Shown here piece after piece: positions 17,605 through 25,807 of a stretch of 64,000 nt of DNA. A model generated the notes under the pieces. That model worked only from the letters and a program-made list of their open reading frames with translations. It was not told where the DNA came from and searched no databases. How positions within the stretch are numbered: the first letter of the stretch is position 1; each line of letters starts with the position of its first letter. The DNA is from Burkholderiales bacterium (GTDB taxonomy: Bacteria > Pseudomonadota > Gammaproteobacteria > Burkholderiales > Ga0077523). The stretch is taken from contig JALHMS010000005.1 of the NCBI GenBank assembly GCA_022843925.1, positions 203,733-267,732 on the forward strand, in the 5' to 3' direction. The translations under genes and the position numbers were made by a program.

Positions 17605-19026
17605 TCACTCCGGAACGGGTGGAACGGCGGCGGGCAAGGCCACGGGCAGGCGATCCTTCCAATCGTGCCGGCGTTCGTAGGCATGCGCCACCCTCAGCAC
17701 CATCGGCTCGTCGAAGGGGCGCGCGGCGATCTGCAGGCCGATGGGGAGACCGTCGCGATCGAACCCGCAAGGCACCGAGATCGCCGGCAGCCCCGTGAGG
17801 TTGTACGGATAGGTGAAACGCCACGATGCGGCGAGCACGCTCTCCGGCTGCCCCGCGACCTGTACGGTCCACTCGCCCCGCTTCCACGCGGTGATCGGCG
17901 TGGTCGGGCCGACGACGACGTCGACCTTCGCGAAGACCTTGCGGAACTCGTCCATCAGGGCCATCCGGTACTGCTCCGCCTTGAGATAGTCCGCGCCCGT
18001 CACGAGCCGTCCCATCTCCACGAGCGTGCGCACGTCGGGCGTGAAGTCGGCGACGCGACCGGCGCGCAGCGAGGCATCGTGATACGCGGTCGAACTCGAA
18101 AGCTCGATCGCGAAGATCGCGCCGAGGCCGAACTCCAGCAGCGGGATGCGGAACTCGACCACCTTCGCACCGGCCTTCGCGAGGTCGTCGATGGCGGTCT
18201 CCGTGGCCGCCGCGACGTCGTCCTGCAGACCGTCGAAGAAGTGATTGCGGCAGACGCCGATCGTCAGCCCCTTCACGGGGCGACCGAGGCTCTTCGCGAA
18301 GTCGGGGACGGGCTGGTCCTGGCACGCCGGGTCCGCCGGGTCGTAGCCCGACAGCACCTGCATCATCAACGCGGTGTCCGTCACCGTGCGGGTCAGCGGT
18401 CCGGCATGATCGAGCGACCAGCTGTGCGGCACCACGCCGTCGCGGCTCACGCGGCCGAACGTGCCCTTGAGGCCCACGACGCCGCACGCCGCCGCCGGCA
18501 TCCGGATCGAACCACCGGTGTCGGACCCGAGTCCGGCGACGCACAGGCCTGCGGCCACCGCGGCGCCCGAGCCGCCGCTGGATCCGGAAGGCACGCGCGC
18601 GAGATCCCAGGGGTTGCGCACCGGCGGCGTCACGTTGCCCCAGGCGAACTCGTGCGTGCGCGTCTTGCCGATGGGCACGGCGCCTGCCGCACGCAGCCGC
18701 GCGACGGCGGCGGCATCGCGCATCGGGAACGCGAGCCCCGGGGCCTGGCTGCCGACGGTCGTCGGCATGTCGGCGGTGAGGTAGTTGTCCTTCACGCCGA
18801 CGGGAATGCCGTGCAGCGGACCGCGCCAGTGCCCGGCGGCGATCTCGCGCTCCGCGGCCCGCGCCGCGTCGAGCGCCGTCGTCGAGACGTGGATGAAGCT
18901 GAGCAGCCGGTCGTCCGTCGTCGCGATGCGATCGAGGCAGGCCTCCGTCAGCGCGACCGGCGAGATCTCCCCGGCGCGGATCGCCGGCGCGAGTTTCTCG
19001 ATGGGCTGCGACCAGAGATCCTTCAC
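17605..19026 (-). CDS. Amidase-signature-family amidase
   Basis: 473-residue amidase (GatA/AtzE/FAAH superfamily). The Ser-cisSer-Lys triad is visible: K79 in IPVGVKDNYL, S149 in PSGSSGGSG and nucleophile S173 in GSDTGGSIRMPA. It probably cleaves an amide or a carbamoyl-type bond in the cytoplasm. Translation starts at GTG 19026 (VKDLWSQPIEKLAP), overlapping the small AtzG/GatC-like gene by 4 bp (GTGA), so the two are coupled and likely form a complex. The pairing resembles AtzE-AtzG and HpxW-HpxX-type arrangements; the substrate is unknown. Confidence 0.9.
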   Translation of the reverse strand: MKDLWSQPIEKLAPAIRAGEISPVALTEACLDRIATTDDRLLSFIHVSTTALDAARAAEREIAAGHWRGPLHGIPVGVKDNYLTADMPTTVGSQAPGLAFPMRDAAAVARLRAAGAVPIGKTRTHEFAWGNVTPPVRNPWDLARVPSGSSGGSGAAVAAGLCVAGLGSDTGGSIRMPAAACGVVGLKGTFGRVSRDGVVPHSWSLDHAGPLTRTVTDTALMMQVLSGYDPADPACQDQPVPDFAKSLGRPVKGLTIGVCRNHFFDGLQDDVAAATETAIDDLAKAGAKVVEFRIPLLEFGLGAIFAIELSSSTAYHDASLRAGRVADFTPDVRTLVEMGRLVTGADYLKAEQYRMALMDEFRKVFAKVDVVVGPTTPITAWKRGEWTVQVAGQPESVLAASWRFTYPYNLTGLPAISVPCGFDRDGLPIGLQIAARPFDEPMVLRVAHAYERRHDWKDRLPVALPAAVPPVPE

Positions 19027-19217
19027 GGCGCGTCCCCCTTCTGCCGGTACGGCGCCGTGGGCTCGAAGACGATCGCCGGGTGCACGTCCGTCAGGTCGAG
19101 CGCGCGCAGCGCTTCGAGGTTCGCGAGGATGTCGCGGTAGGCGGAAACGACGGCGGCCTGGCGCTCGGGTGGCAGGTCGAGACCGAGCAGTTCGCGGAGG
19201 GGGTTGTCGGGTTCCAT
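19023..19217 (-). CDS. Small AtzG/GatC-like amidase partner
   Basis: A 64-residue protein (MEPDNPLRELLGLDLPPERQ at its start) encoded immediately before the amidase and overlapping it by 4 bp. It has a short helical region followed by LTDVHPAIVFEPTAPYR, which recalls GatC/AtzG/DUF4089 proteins, where a helical pair and an extended tail wrap around an amidase subunit. The assignment rests on size, position and this pattern, so I call it AtzG/GatC-like by inference. The start ATG lies 8 bp after the stop of the DUF1028 gene. Confidence 0.7.
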   Translation of the reverse strand: MEPDNPLRELLGLDLPPERQAAVVSAYRDILANLEALRALDLTDVHPAIVFEPTAPYRQKGDAP

Positions 19218-19225
19218 GGAGTTCC

Positions 19226-19954
19226 TCAGGGAGCGCTGCCGCCACCGCCGGGGCGGTCCGGGGGCGCGAGGCCCAGGGTGCGCACGACGGCCTCGGGTGC
19301 CCCGGCGCCGGGGTTCGCGCGGGTCGGCATGCCCTGCACGAAGGGGAGCGTCTGCAGCGTGACGATGCGGAGCACGCGCCGCATTTCGTGAACGGGTTGC
19401 GGATGATCGTCGACGCGCACGTCGATCAGCGGATACGCCTCGACGTGATGCACGGTCAGTGCAGCCGATTGACGGCCGCGCCGGTCGCCGCCCGCGGCGT
19501 CGCCGGCTTCGAGGGCGCGCATCAGGCGTTCGGCGAGATCGGCGCCAGCGGCGTCCTCGAACGCGGCAGCCATGGCCTCGATCACCGCGGCACCGGTGAG
19601 CATGTTGCCCTGGACCGCGAATCCCCGCCCCTCGATGGCACCCACCCAGTCCGTGCATTCCGTGCCGGACCATGCGGCGCTGCGGCCCTGCGCGTCGACG
19701 ACTCCGATCTGGCGCAGCTCGCGGCCATCGTCGGCGGCCAGCACCGTGCGCAGCGCGTCGGGGCCGCTCGCGCCGCGCGCCATCAGATCGAGCGCGTCGA
19801 TGGCGAGATACGGGTTCACCCACGACTGCGTCGAGACCGCGCCGACGCCGGCCCGCACGAACGGACACATCGACCCGACGGCAGGCACGGCGGTCGCGAC
19901 CGCTGTGCCGAGCATGCCGGTGCGCGGGCAGCGGGCTACGATGGAGAAGGTCAT
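19226..19954 (-). CDS. DUF1028 family protein (putative Ntn-type hydrolase)
   Basis: 242-residue DUF1028 protein: starts MTFSIVARCPRTGMLGTAVA and has the family's AVGSMCPFVRAGVGAVSTQ, VNPYLAIDALDLMARG, RQIGVVDAQGRSAAWSG and GRGFAVQGNMLTG blocks. DUF1028 members are thought to have an Ntn-hydrolase-like fold and often sit beside transporters and amidohydrolases; no precise reaction is established. Here it lies between the ABC transporter ATPase and the amidase pair, consistent with an accessory hydrolytic step on the imported compound. Its start is 16 bp after the stop of the ATPase gene. Confidence 0.85.
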   Translation of the reverse strand: MTFSIVARCPRTGMLGTAVATAVPAVGSMCPFVRAGVGAVSTQSWVNPYLAIDALDLMARGASGPDALRTVLAADDGRELRQIGVVDAQGRSAAWSGTECTDWVGAIEGRGFAVQGNMLTGAAVIEAMAAAFEDAAGADLAERLMRALEAGDAAGGDRRGRQSAALTVHHVEAYPLIDVRVDDHPQPVHEMRRVLRIVTLQTLPFVQGMPTRANPGAGAPEAVVRTLGLAPPDRPGGGGSAP

Positions 19955-19970
19955 GGTGCCGGCTCCGGGT

Positions 19971-20699
19971 TCAGACGCTCAACTGGTCGGTGATGCGCGC
20001 CGCGACGGCACCGTCACCCACCGGGCCCGTGTCGACGATCTCGCCCAGCTTCAGCACGGCGTACCGGTCGGCGACGGCGAGCGCGAACTGCACGTTCTGC
20101 TCGACGATCAGCATGGCCGCGCCGGTCTCGTCGCGCTCGGCGCGCAGCACGCGGACCATGCGTTCGATCACCGATGGCTGCAGTCCCTCCGTGATCTCGT
20201 CGATCAGGATGAGCCGCGGACGCGTCATCAGCGCGCGCGCCACGAGCAGCATCTTCTGCTCGCCGCCCGAGAGCGTACCGGCACGCTGCTTCAGCCGCTG
20301 CGGGATGAACGGGAAGTGCACGCCGATCCGTTCGAGACCGGCTGCGAACTGCGTCCGGTCGCGCAGTGCGAGGCGCAGGTTGTCCTCCACGGTGAGGTCC
20401 TGGAAGAGCGCCTGTTCCTGAGGTGTGTATGCGAGGCTGCGGCGGGCGAGCAGATGCGGCGCGAGCCCACCGACCGCTTCCCCGAAGAACGACACCGCGC
20501 CGCCCTGCAGCGGGAGGAATCCCATCACGGTCTTCAGCAGCGTGCTCTTGCCCATGCCGTTCTTGCCGAGCAGCGCGAAGATCTCACCCGGCTGGACGGT
20601 GAGATGCACGTCGCGCACGACGACCGCTTCCCCGTAGCCGCTGCGCATGCCTGCGACGGCCAGCGCGGCGCTGCCGGCGATGTCGACGCGCGCGTTCAC
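19971..20699 (-). CDS. Branched-chain/amide-type ABC transporter ATPase (LivF-like)
   Basis: 242-residue ATPase with Walker A GKNGMGKSTLL, signature LSGGEQKMLLVARALM and Walker B LILIDEITEGLQPSV, followed by the switch His region (MLIVEQNVQ). The GLQPSVIER and EQNVQFAL stretches are typical of LivF/UrtE. It starts at GTG 20699, overlapping the fused permease-ATPase gene by 4 bp (GTGA). It should energise uptake together with the ATPase domain of that fusion. Confidence 0.92.
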   Translation of the reverse strand: MNARVDIAGSAALAVAGMRSGYGEAVVVRDVHLTVQPGEIFALLGKNGMGKSTLLKTVMGFLPLQGGAVSFFGEAVGGLAPHLLARRSLAYTPQEQALFQDLTVEDNLRLALRDRTQFAAGLERIGVHFPFIPQRLKQRAGTLSGGEQKMLLVARALMTRPRLILIDEITEGLQPSVIERMVRVLRAERDETGAAMLIVEQNVQFALAVADRYAVLKLGEIVDTGPVGDGAVAARITDQLSV

Positions 20700-22528
20700 G
20701 ACGGCGCCCCGTGGGCTGCACCGGAGTAGATGGTGCGCACCAGTTCCGACTCGACGACCTCGGCCACGGTGCCGTCGAGCACGAGACGGCCCTGATGCAG
20801 GACGATCACGCGCGAGCTGATCTCGCGGACGAAGTCGAGGTCGTGCTCGACGAGCAGGATGCAGAGGCGGTGCTTCTGCGCGAGGTTGACGAGGATCCCG
20901 CCGATCATCGTCCGTTCGGGCTTCGTGAGGCCGGCCGTCGGTTCGTCGAGCAGCAGCACGCTGGGTTCCAGCGCCAGCACCATCGCGAGTTCGAGGGCCT
21001 GCTTCATGCCGTGGGAGAGATGGCGTGCCTCGGTGCCGATCTGCAGGTCGAGGCCCGTCGCGCGGATCACCTGCAGCGACGCCTCGGGCAACGGCAGCGT
21101 GCCATCGCGGGACCAGAGCGACGGCCGCGCCATCCGCGTCCGCGCGATCCGCAGGGCCTCGGCCACCGTCAGCGTCTCGAACACGTTCGCCGTCTGGAAC
21201 TTGCGCCCGACCCCGAAGCCGACGCACGTGTACGGCGGCTTCCGTCCGATGTCGTGGTCGTTGATCCGCACGGTGCCGCCCGAACGCTCGTTGCCGTCGG
21301 CGACGCAGCGCATGAGCGTCGTCTTGCCCGCGCCGTTCGGGCCGACGAGGCTCAAGAGTTCGCCGCGGTTCGCCGTGAAGTCGATGCCCTGGAGCACCGC
21401 GAGGCTGCCGAAGTGCTTGCGGACGCCTTCGACGGCAAGCGCCTGCTGCCCCGCGCCTTCCAGCCCTGCGTACGGCGCGGCCGCGGAATGTTCGAACGTG
21501 ACCGGCGCATCCGGCGCATCGGCTTCGCGACGCCCGAAGAGTCTGCGGGCCGTCCGCGTGACGAGCGGTGTCAGCCCCTGCGGCAGCGCGACGATCACCA
21601 CCACGAACGCGACGCCGATCACGAGCTTCCAGACGAACGGCAGGTTGCCGCTCAGGTACGACGTGCTGACGTCGAGCACCAGCGTCCCGATGACCGGGCC
21701 GATCAGCGTGCCGCGACCGCCGAGCGCCACCCAGATGAGCAGCTCCGTCCCGAAGACGAAGCCGGCGTACTCGGGGGCCACCACCATCTGCACACCGGCG
21801 AAGGCATAGCCGGCGATGGCCGCGATGGCCGCACAGACCACCATGAGGACGATCTTCACGCGCGAGACGTTGATCCCCACGTACTCGCAGCGCTGCTCGT
21901 TCTCGCGGATCGCGACGAGGATGCGGCCGGCGTCGCTGCGGACGAAGAGCCACGCCGCGGACGTGAGGGCGACGAGGAAGCCTCCCGCGATCCAGAACCA
22001 CGCCTCGATCGACACATCGAAACTCTCGAACCCCGAGAGCCCGCTGCTCGACCCGGTGAAGTTGCCGCCGGAGAAGAGGATCTGCGTCACCACGATAGGC
22101 AGCACGAGCGTGACGACCGAGCCGTAGAGCGGCGAGGCGCCGTGATAGAACGCGAGCCAGCCCACGAGCCCCGCCACGAGCATCGCGACCCCGACACCGG
22201 CGACCAGCGCGATGGCCGCGTAGCCCGTGCTGAATCCCACGTGCGTGAACATCAGGCCCGCGGCGTAGGCACCGATGCCGAAGAAGGCGGACTGCCCGAA
22301 CGTGAGGATGCCGGTGTAGCCCCACAGCACGTCGACGGTGAGCGCCACGGCGGCGTAGAGGAACGCGCGGATGAGCCCGTTCACCATGTACATCGGCAGC
22401 ACGTACGGACCGATCGCGATGACCACCAGCGCGATGGCCGCGAAGATGCCGAGTCGCTTCAGGTCACTGCGCTTGCGTGGGGCGCTCGCCACTGGAGACG
22501 GGAGGACGGAAGCGACGGGATCAGCCAC
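20696..22528 (-). CDS. Fused ABC permease-ATPase (LivM-LivG type)
   Basis: 610-residue fusion. Residues ~25-330 form a LivM-like inner-membrane permease with about nine hydrophobic segments (e.g. LGIFAAIALVVIAIGPYVLP) and the ATGGRGT-type loop (ALGGRGTLIGPVIG). After a linker comes a LivG-like ATPase: Walker A GPNGAGKTTLMR, signature LSHGMKQALELAM (as in UrtD-type rather than LSGGQ) and Walker B VLLLDEPTAGLT, then EHDLDFV. Separate genes are usual; the reading frame is continuous with no sign of an assembly break. It overlaps the LivH-type gene by 8 bp and the second ATPase by 4 bp. Confidence 0.93.
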   Translation of the reverse strand: MADPVASVLPSPVASAPRKRSDLKRLGIFAAIALVVIAIGPYVLPMYMVNGLIRAFLYAAVALTVDVLWGYTGILTFGQSAFFGIGAYAAGLMFTHVGFSTGYAAIALVAGVGVAMLVAGLVGWLAFYHGASPLYGSVVTLVLPIVVTQILFSGGNFTGSSSGLSGFESFDVSIEAWFWIAGGFLVALTSAAWLFVRSDAGRILVAIRENEQRCEYVGINVSRVKIVLMVVCAAIAAIAGYAFAGVQMVVAPEYAGFVFGTELLIWVALGGRGTLIGPVIGTLVLDVSTSYLSGNLPFVWKLVIGVAFVVVIVALPQGLTPLVTRTARRLFGRREADAPDAPVTFEHSAAAPYAGLEGAGQQALAVEGVRKHFGSLAVLQGIDFTANRGELLSLVGPNGAGKTTLMRCVADGNERSGGTVRINDHDIGRKPPYTCVGFGVGRKFQTANVFETLTVAEALRIARTRMARPSLWSRDGTLPLPEASLQVIRATGLDLQIGTEARHLSHGMKQALELAMVLALEPSVLLLDEPTAGLTKPERTMIGGILVNLAQKHRLCILLVEHDLDFVREISSRVIVLHQGRLVLDGTVAEVVESELVRTIYSGAAHGAPS

Positions 22529-23357
22529 GGGAGAACCCCTGCGGACGCAGTCGCAGCACGAACGCGGCGAGCACGACGATGGTGAGGCCGCCGAGGATCG
22601 GGTTCCCCCACTGGCTGACGAGCACCTGCGCGCCGCCCAGGACGACGCATGCGATCGCGAGGCTGACGAGCGACACGCCCGAGACCATCACGAGCATGAA
22701 GGCGTTCACGAGCCACGGCACACCCATGTTCGGATCGACGCTCGACAGCGGCGTGATGAGCGAGCCCGCGAGACTCGCGAGACCGGCGCCCAGCGAGAAG
22801 GTCGCGAACCGCACGAGGCCGGAGTTGATGCCGAGCGCGCGGGCGAGGTTCTCGTTCATGATCACCGCGCGGGTCACGAGCCCGAGGCGCGTGCCTTCGA
22901 GGACCGCCGCGAGGGTGAGGCCGAGGGCCACGGCCACCGCGACGAGCAGCAGCCGGTATTCGGAATAGGACGCGCCGCCGGGCAGATCGAGCGCGCCCGT
23001 CACTGGGCTCTTCACGAACTGCACCTCGCGGCCGAAGGCGAGCGTGATGACCTGTCCGATGATGATGCCGAGGCCCCACGTCGCGAGGATCGCGTCGAGC
23101 GGGCGCGAGTAGAGCGGACGCACGACCAGCCGCTCGATCGCCATGCCGCAGACCGCACCGATCACGAAGGCGAAGGCCGGCGCCCACCACGGATGCAGAC
23201 CGAGGTGCGTCACCAGCAGGGCCGAATAGCCGCCCACGGTGAGGAAGCCACCGTGCGCGAAGTTGATGATCTTCATCACGCCGAACACGAGCAGCAACCC
23301 GGCACAGACCGAGTAGAGGATCGCGGCGGTGGTGAGGATGTCGAGTAGGGTGGACAA
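22521..23357 (-). CDS. ABC transporter permease (LivH type)
   Basis: 278-residue inner-membrane permease of the branched-chain amino acid/urea/amide class. About eight hydrophobic segments; landmarks are VMKIINFAHGGFLTVGGYSA near the N-terminus, ERLVVRPLYSRP, the MNENLARALGIN cytoplasmic loop (EAA-like) and GLASLAGSLITP. It is the partner of the downstream LivM half. A 155-bp gap with a GGGACGCGTCCC palindrome (around 23445) separates it from the binding-protein gene, a common place for differential mRNA stability. Confidence 0.92.
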   Translation of the reverse strand: MSTLLDILTTAAILYSVCAGLLLVFGVMKIINFAHGGFLTVGGYSALLVTHLGLHPWWAPAFAFVIGAVCGMAIERLVVRPLYSRPLDAILATWGLGIIIGQVITLAFGREVQFVKSPVTGALDLPGGASYSEYRLLLVAVAVALGLTLAAVLEGTRLGLVTRAVIMNENLARALGINSGLVRFATFSLGAGLASLAGSLITPLSSVDPNMGVPWLVNAFMLVMVSGVSLVSLAIACVVLGGAQVLVSQWGNPILGGLTIVVLAAFVLRLRPQGFSRG

Positions 23358-23512
23358 GGCGTGTACGCGGAAAGTGGATCGAGGATCAGGAGTGGCGGAC
23401 GGGAGCCGGCGACCGCGGATGGGGAACCGGCCGCCGGTCGCCAGGGGACGCGTCCCGCGATGGTCTGCGATGGCACCCCACCGGCTTCTCCCGGCCCCGA
23501 ACGCCTATCGAC

Positions 23513-24697
23513 TCACTTCAGCTTCGGACACTGTTCGCCCGGATCGACGTCCTTGAACGTCTCGAGCACTTCGACGCCACCTTCCTTCGTGACCTTGCCC
23601 AGATACATCGTGAGCGGCGCGTGGCGCTGCTTGTTCATCTGGATGACGCCGCGCGGGCCCTCGAACGCGACTTCCGCCAGGGCGGCGATCACCTTGTCGG
23701 CATCGGTGGAGCCGGCCTTCTCGACGGCCATCTTGTACGCGTACACGCCCTCGTACTGCGGCACCGAGAGGTCGTTGGGCGTCTTCAGGTTCGCGCCGAA
23801 CTTCTTCTGCATCGCGGCCATGAACGCCTGGTTCTTCGGCGAGGCGATGTTGGTGAAGTACGAGCCCGAGATGTAGATGCCCTCGGCGTCGGCGCCCATG
23901 CTCTTCGCGGTGCCTTCGTCCACGGCTAGGTTGCCGTAGGGGATCTTCACACCGGCCGCACGCAGCTGCTTGGTGAGCGTGACGTTCGGGGCGCCGCCGG
24001 CCGTCGACGTGATGAGCGCGTCGGGGTTCGCGGCCTTCAGCTTGCTGATGACCGAGGTCCAGTCGCTGCCGTCCATCGGCAGGTATTCCTCGCCGACCAC
24101 CTTGCCGCCGATCTTCGTGATGTAGCCGCGCGTGAACTCCAGCATGCCGCGGCCGAAGGCGTAGTCGCTGCCCACGAGGAAGTAGGTCTTCGCCTTGTAG
24201 TTCTTGGCGAAGTAATCGACGATCGGCGCGACCTGCTGGTCGGGTACCCATGCGTTCACGTACAGGTACTTGTTGCAGGAGCGCCCTTCGTAGAACGAGG
24301 TGTAGATGAAGGGTGTCTTGCCGCGCGTGACGATGGGCAGGCCGGCGTTGCGCGCCGCGCTGGTTTCCATCGAGATCAGCACGTTCACCTTCTTCTGGAA
24401 GATGAGCGAGTCGAAGGCCTTCTGCGCGCCGGCGGCGCCGCTGCCGTCGTCAGCCACTTCCAGCACGACCTTCTTCCCGAGGATGCCGCCCTTGGCGTTG
24501 ATCTCCTCGGCCGCGAGTTCCGCGGACTGGACGACCGACGGTGCGACGACGCTGTTCGCGCCGCTGAGGCCCACGGGGATGCCGATGCGGATGACGTCCT
24601 CGGCGTGCGCTGCCGGGAGGGTGAGGGCGGTGGCGAAGGTGGCCAGGGTGGCCCACTGAGCCGCGCGGACGAGGGGTCCGGTCTTCTTCGATTGCAT
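23513..24697 (-). CDS. Periplasmic substrate-binding protein of an amide/urea/branched-chain-type ABC transporter
   Basis: 394 residues with a signal peptide (MQSKKTGPLVRAAQWATLAT, cleavage after AAHA). The mature part begins EDVIRIGIPVGLSGANSV and has the type I periplasmic fold of LivK/AmiC/UrtA proteins (AAEEINAKGGILGKKVVLEV, FFLVGSDYAFGRGM-like segment, YEGVYAYKMAVEKAG). Ligand not readable; the operon's amidases point to an amide or N-carbamoyl compound. It is the first gene after the ANTAR-type leader, so its expression should depend on antitermination by the AmiR-like protein. The related AmiC-like protein upstream has no signal peptide and is the sensor version. Confidence 0.9.
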   Translation of the reverse strand: MQSKKTGPLVRAAQWATLATFATALTLPAAHAEDVIRIGIPVGLSGANSVVAPSVVQSAELAAEEINAKGGILGKKVVLEVADDGSGAAGAQKAFDSLIFQKKVNVLISMETSAARNAGLPIVTRGKTPFIYTSFYEGRSCNKYLYVNAWVPDQQVAPIVDYFAKNYKAKTYFLVGSDYAFGRGMLEFTRGYITKIGGKVVGEEYLPMDGSDWTSVISKLKAANPDALITSTAGGAPNVTLTKQLRAAGVKIPYGNLAVDEGTAKSMGADAEGIYISGSYFTNIASPKNQAFMAAMQKKFGANLKTPNDLSVPQYEGVYAYKMAVEKAGSTDADKVIAALAEVAFEGPRGVIQMNKQRHAPLTMYLGKVTKEGGVEVLETFKDVDPGEQCPKLK

Positions 24698-24834
24698 GCT
24701 GTATCTCCACGTGTTGACTGCGTTGGCGGGTCATCGCGGCCGGCGGTGGTGCAGTGCCGGCACGCTTCGTCGCATCTCGTCGGGTGGACAGCGCATCGAG
24801 CGATCAAGCGGGGCGGAATCTCGGGCCGAAAACG

Positions 24835-24877
24835 AAAAAGCCCCCGTCCCGCCGTGATGGCGCAAGAGCGGAGGCTT
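24835..24877 (-). terminator. Leader intrinsic terminator overlapping the antiterminator hairpin
   Basis: In the RNA of the minus strand AAGCCTCCG (24877-24869) pairs with CGGGGGCTT (24846-24838), nine pairs including one G-U, enclosing further pairing (CGCC with GGCG). TTTTT, CG and TTTT follow (from 24839 down). This is a Rho-independent terminator between the amiR-like gene and the binding-protein gene. Its 5' arm is the 3' arm of the preceding hairpin, so the two structures exclude each other. Confidence 0.75.
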
Positions 24878-24914
24878 CGTAGCCTCGATGTCCGGACGCG
24901 GCAGCCCTGCCGCG
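24871..24914 (-). promoter_or_regulatory. Probable ANTAR target: two adjacent hexaloop hairpins
   Basis: Hairpin 1 (24914-24897) is CGCGGC, loop AGGGCT, GCCGCG: six pairs with a six-nucleotide loop having A at 1 and G at 4, the published ANTAR-RNA loop rule. After a 10-nt linker, hairpin 2 (24886-24871) is GAGGC, loop TACGAA, GCCTC; it has G at 4 but U rather than A at 1, and can alternatively close to a four-base loop. Hairpin 2 overlaps the terminator's 5' arm. A further strong stem (TCGCCGC with GCGGCGA) lies upstream at 24927-24949. The gene just upstream encodes an ANTAR-domain protein. Confidence 0.65.
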
Positions 24915-24960
24915 GTTCCAACTCGATCGCCGCGGATGTTCTGCGGCGACATGCTTCATG

Positions 24961-25620
24961 TCAAGAAGATCTGCGCACCGGCAGCCGCAGCACCGTGCGG
25001 CTTGCATCGCGCACCGGAACTGCCACCGGTTCGGGCCGCGGATCGAACACGCGATGCGCGGTGATGATGGAGCGCGCCACGACACCCATCGAGAGTCGCT
25101 GCGACGTCGCCTGCTGGCGGATCAGCTGGTACGCGGTGTCTTCCGACGAGCCCTTCACTTCCATCAGGATGCGCGTCGCGCGCTCGATGTCGCGGCGACT
25201 CTTCAGTGTCTCTTCCAGCTTCGCCACCTTGCTGAGCAGGCGGCCCTGGTAGCCATGCAGCGACCGCGCCATCACGAGGCTCGACAGGACGCCGGACGGC
25301 CGGATCGGCTTCGCGATGACCGCGTGCGCGCCGGAATCGAGGAGGCTCTTCAGCGCGGTCGGATTCTCGAAGTCGACGATCGCGATGAGCGGCGGCCCGC
25401 CGTCCGCGATGGCTGCGGGCACCACGTTGGGTCCCGCCGGGCAGATGGAGAAGAACACGACGTCGACATCCGTCGGCAGTGCCGCGGGCACCGGCCACGC
25501 GAGGCGTGTCTGGCAACCGATGCGCTTCAGATGACGCACGAGTTCCTCGATCTCGGTGTCGAGCGGATGGATCACCAGCACGCGCGTGCCGCGCAGTTCG
25601 CGGATCGGATCGACGGTCAT
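24961..25620 (-). CDS. AmiR-like ANTAR-domain antitermination regulator
   Basis: 219-residue RNA-binding regulator. The N-terminal half is a receiver-like fold lacking the standard phospho-acceptor arrangement (TRVLVIHPLDTEIEELVRHL start; IVDFENP, KPIRPSG), as in AmiR. A coiled-coil helix follows (LLSKVAKLEETLKSRRDIER) and then the ANTAR domain (RATRILMEVKGSSEDTAYQL, IRQQATSQRLSMGVVARSII). In Pseudomonas, AmiR is held inactive by AmiC until amide binds, then promotes readthrough of a leader terminator. Exactly such a leader starts right after this gene. Start at ATG 25620. Confidence 0.9.
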   Translation of the reverse strand: MTVDPIRELRGTRVLVIHPLDTEIEELVRHLKRIGCQTRLAWPVPAALPTDVDVVFFSICPAGPNVVPAAIADGGPPLIAIVDFENPTALKSLLDSGAHAVIAKPIRPSGVLSSLVMARSLHGYQGRLLSKVAKLEETLKSRRDIERATRILMEVKGSSEDTAYQLIRQQATSQRLSMGVVARSIITAHRVFDPRPEPVAVPVRDASRTVLRLPVRRSS

Positions 25621-25673
25621 GACATGCTCCTGCTCGTGCACTGGATCATGGCGCCGTGGCGCCGGCCTGCACC

Positions 25674-25710
25674 GAAAACGCTCCCCGACCCTGCAGATCA
25701 TCGGGGGCGC
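25674..25710 (-). terminator. Possible terminator between the amiC-like and amiR-like genes
   Basis: In the 187-bp gap, minus-strand RNA can fold CGCCCCCGA (from 25710) against TCGGGGAGCG with one bulged A, followed by TTTT. The U-run is short, so it may be weak or only a hairpin stabilising the upstream mRNA. A CCACGT...ACGTGG inverted repeat also lies in this gap near the amiC-like stop. Confidence 0.35.
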
Positions 25711-25807
25711 TGCTGCGTCCTCCCCTTGGGCGCCGACTCACGGGGACCGCAGGGGCTCCCCATGTTCCACGTTTCGTGCCACGTGGAGGGTCGATCCGAT
25801 CGCGGCC

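Noticed and set aside
14802..17798. A plus-strand open frame of nearly 1000 codons opposite zwf and the hydrolase
   Set aside because: Same cause: high-GC third positions leave the antisense frame open; translation has no recognisable motifs.
25621..25807. A second ANTAR leader between the amiC-like and amiR-like genes
   Set aside because: Hairpins are present, but no pair of hexaloops with A1/G4 and no terminator overlap could be drawn.
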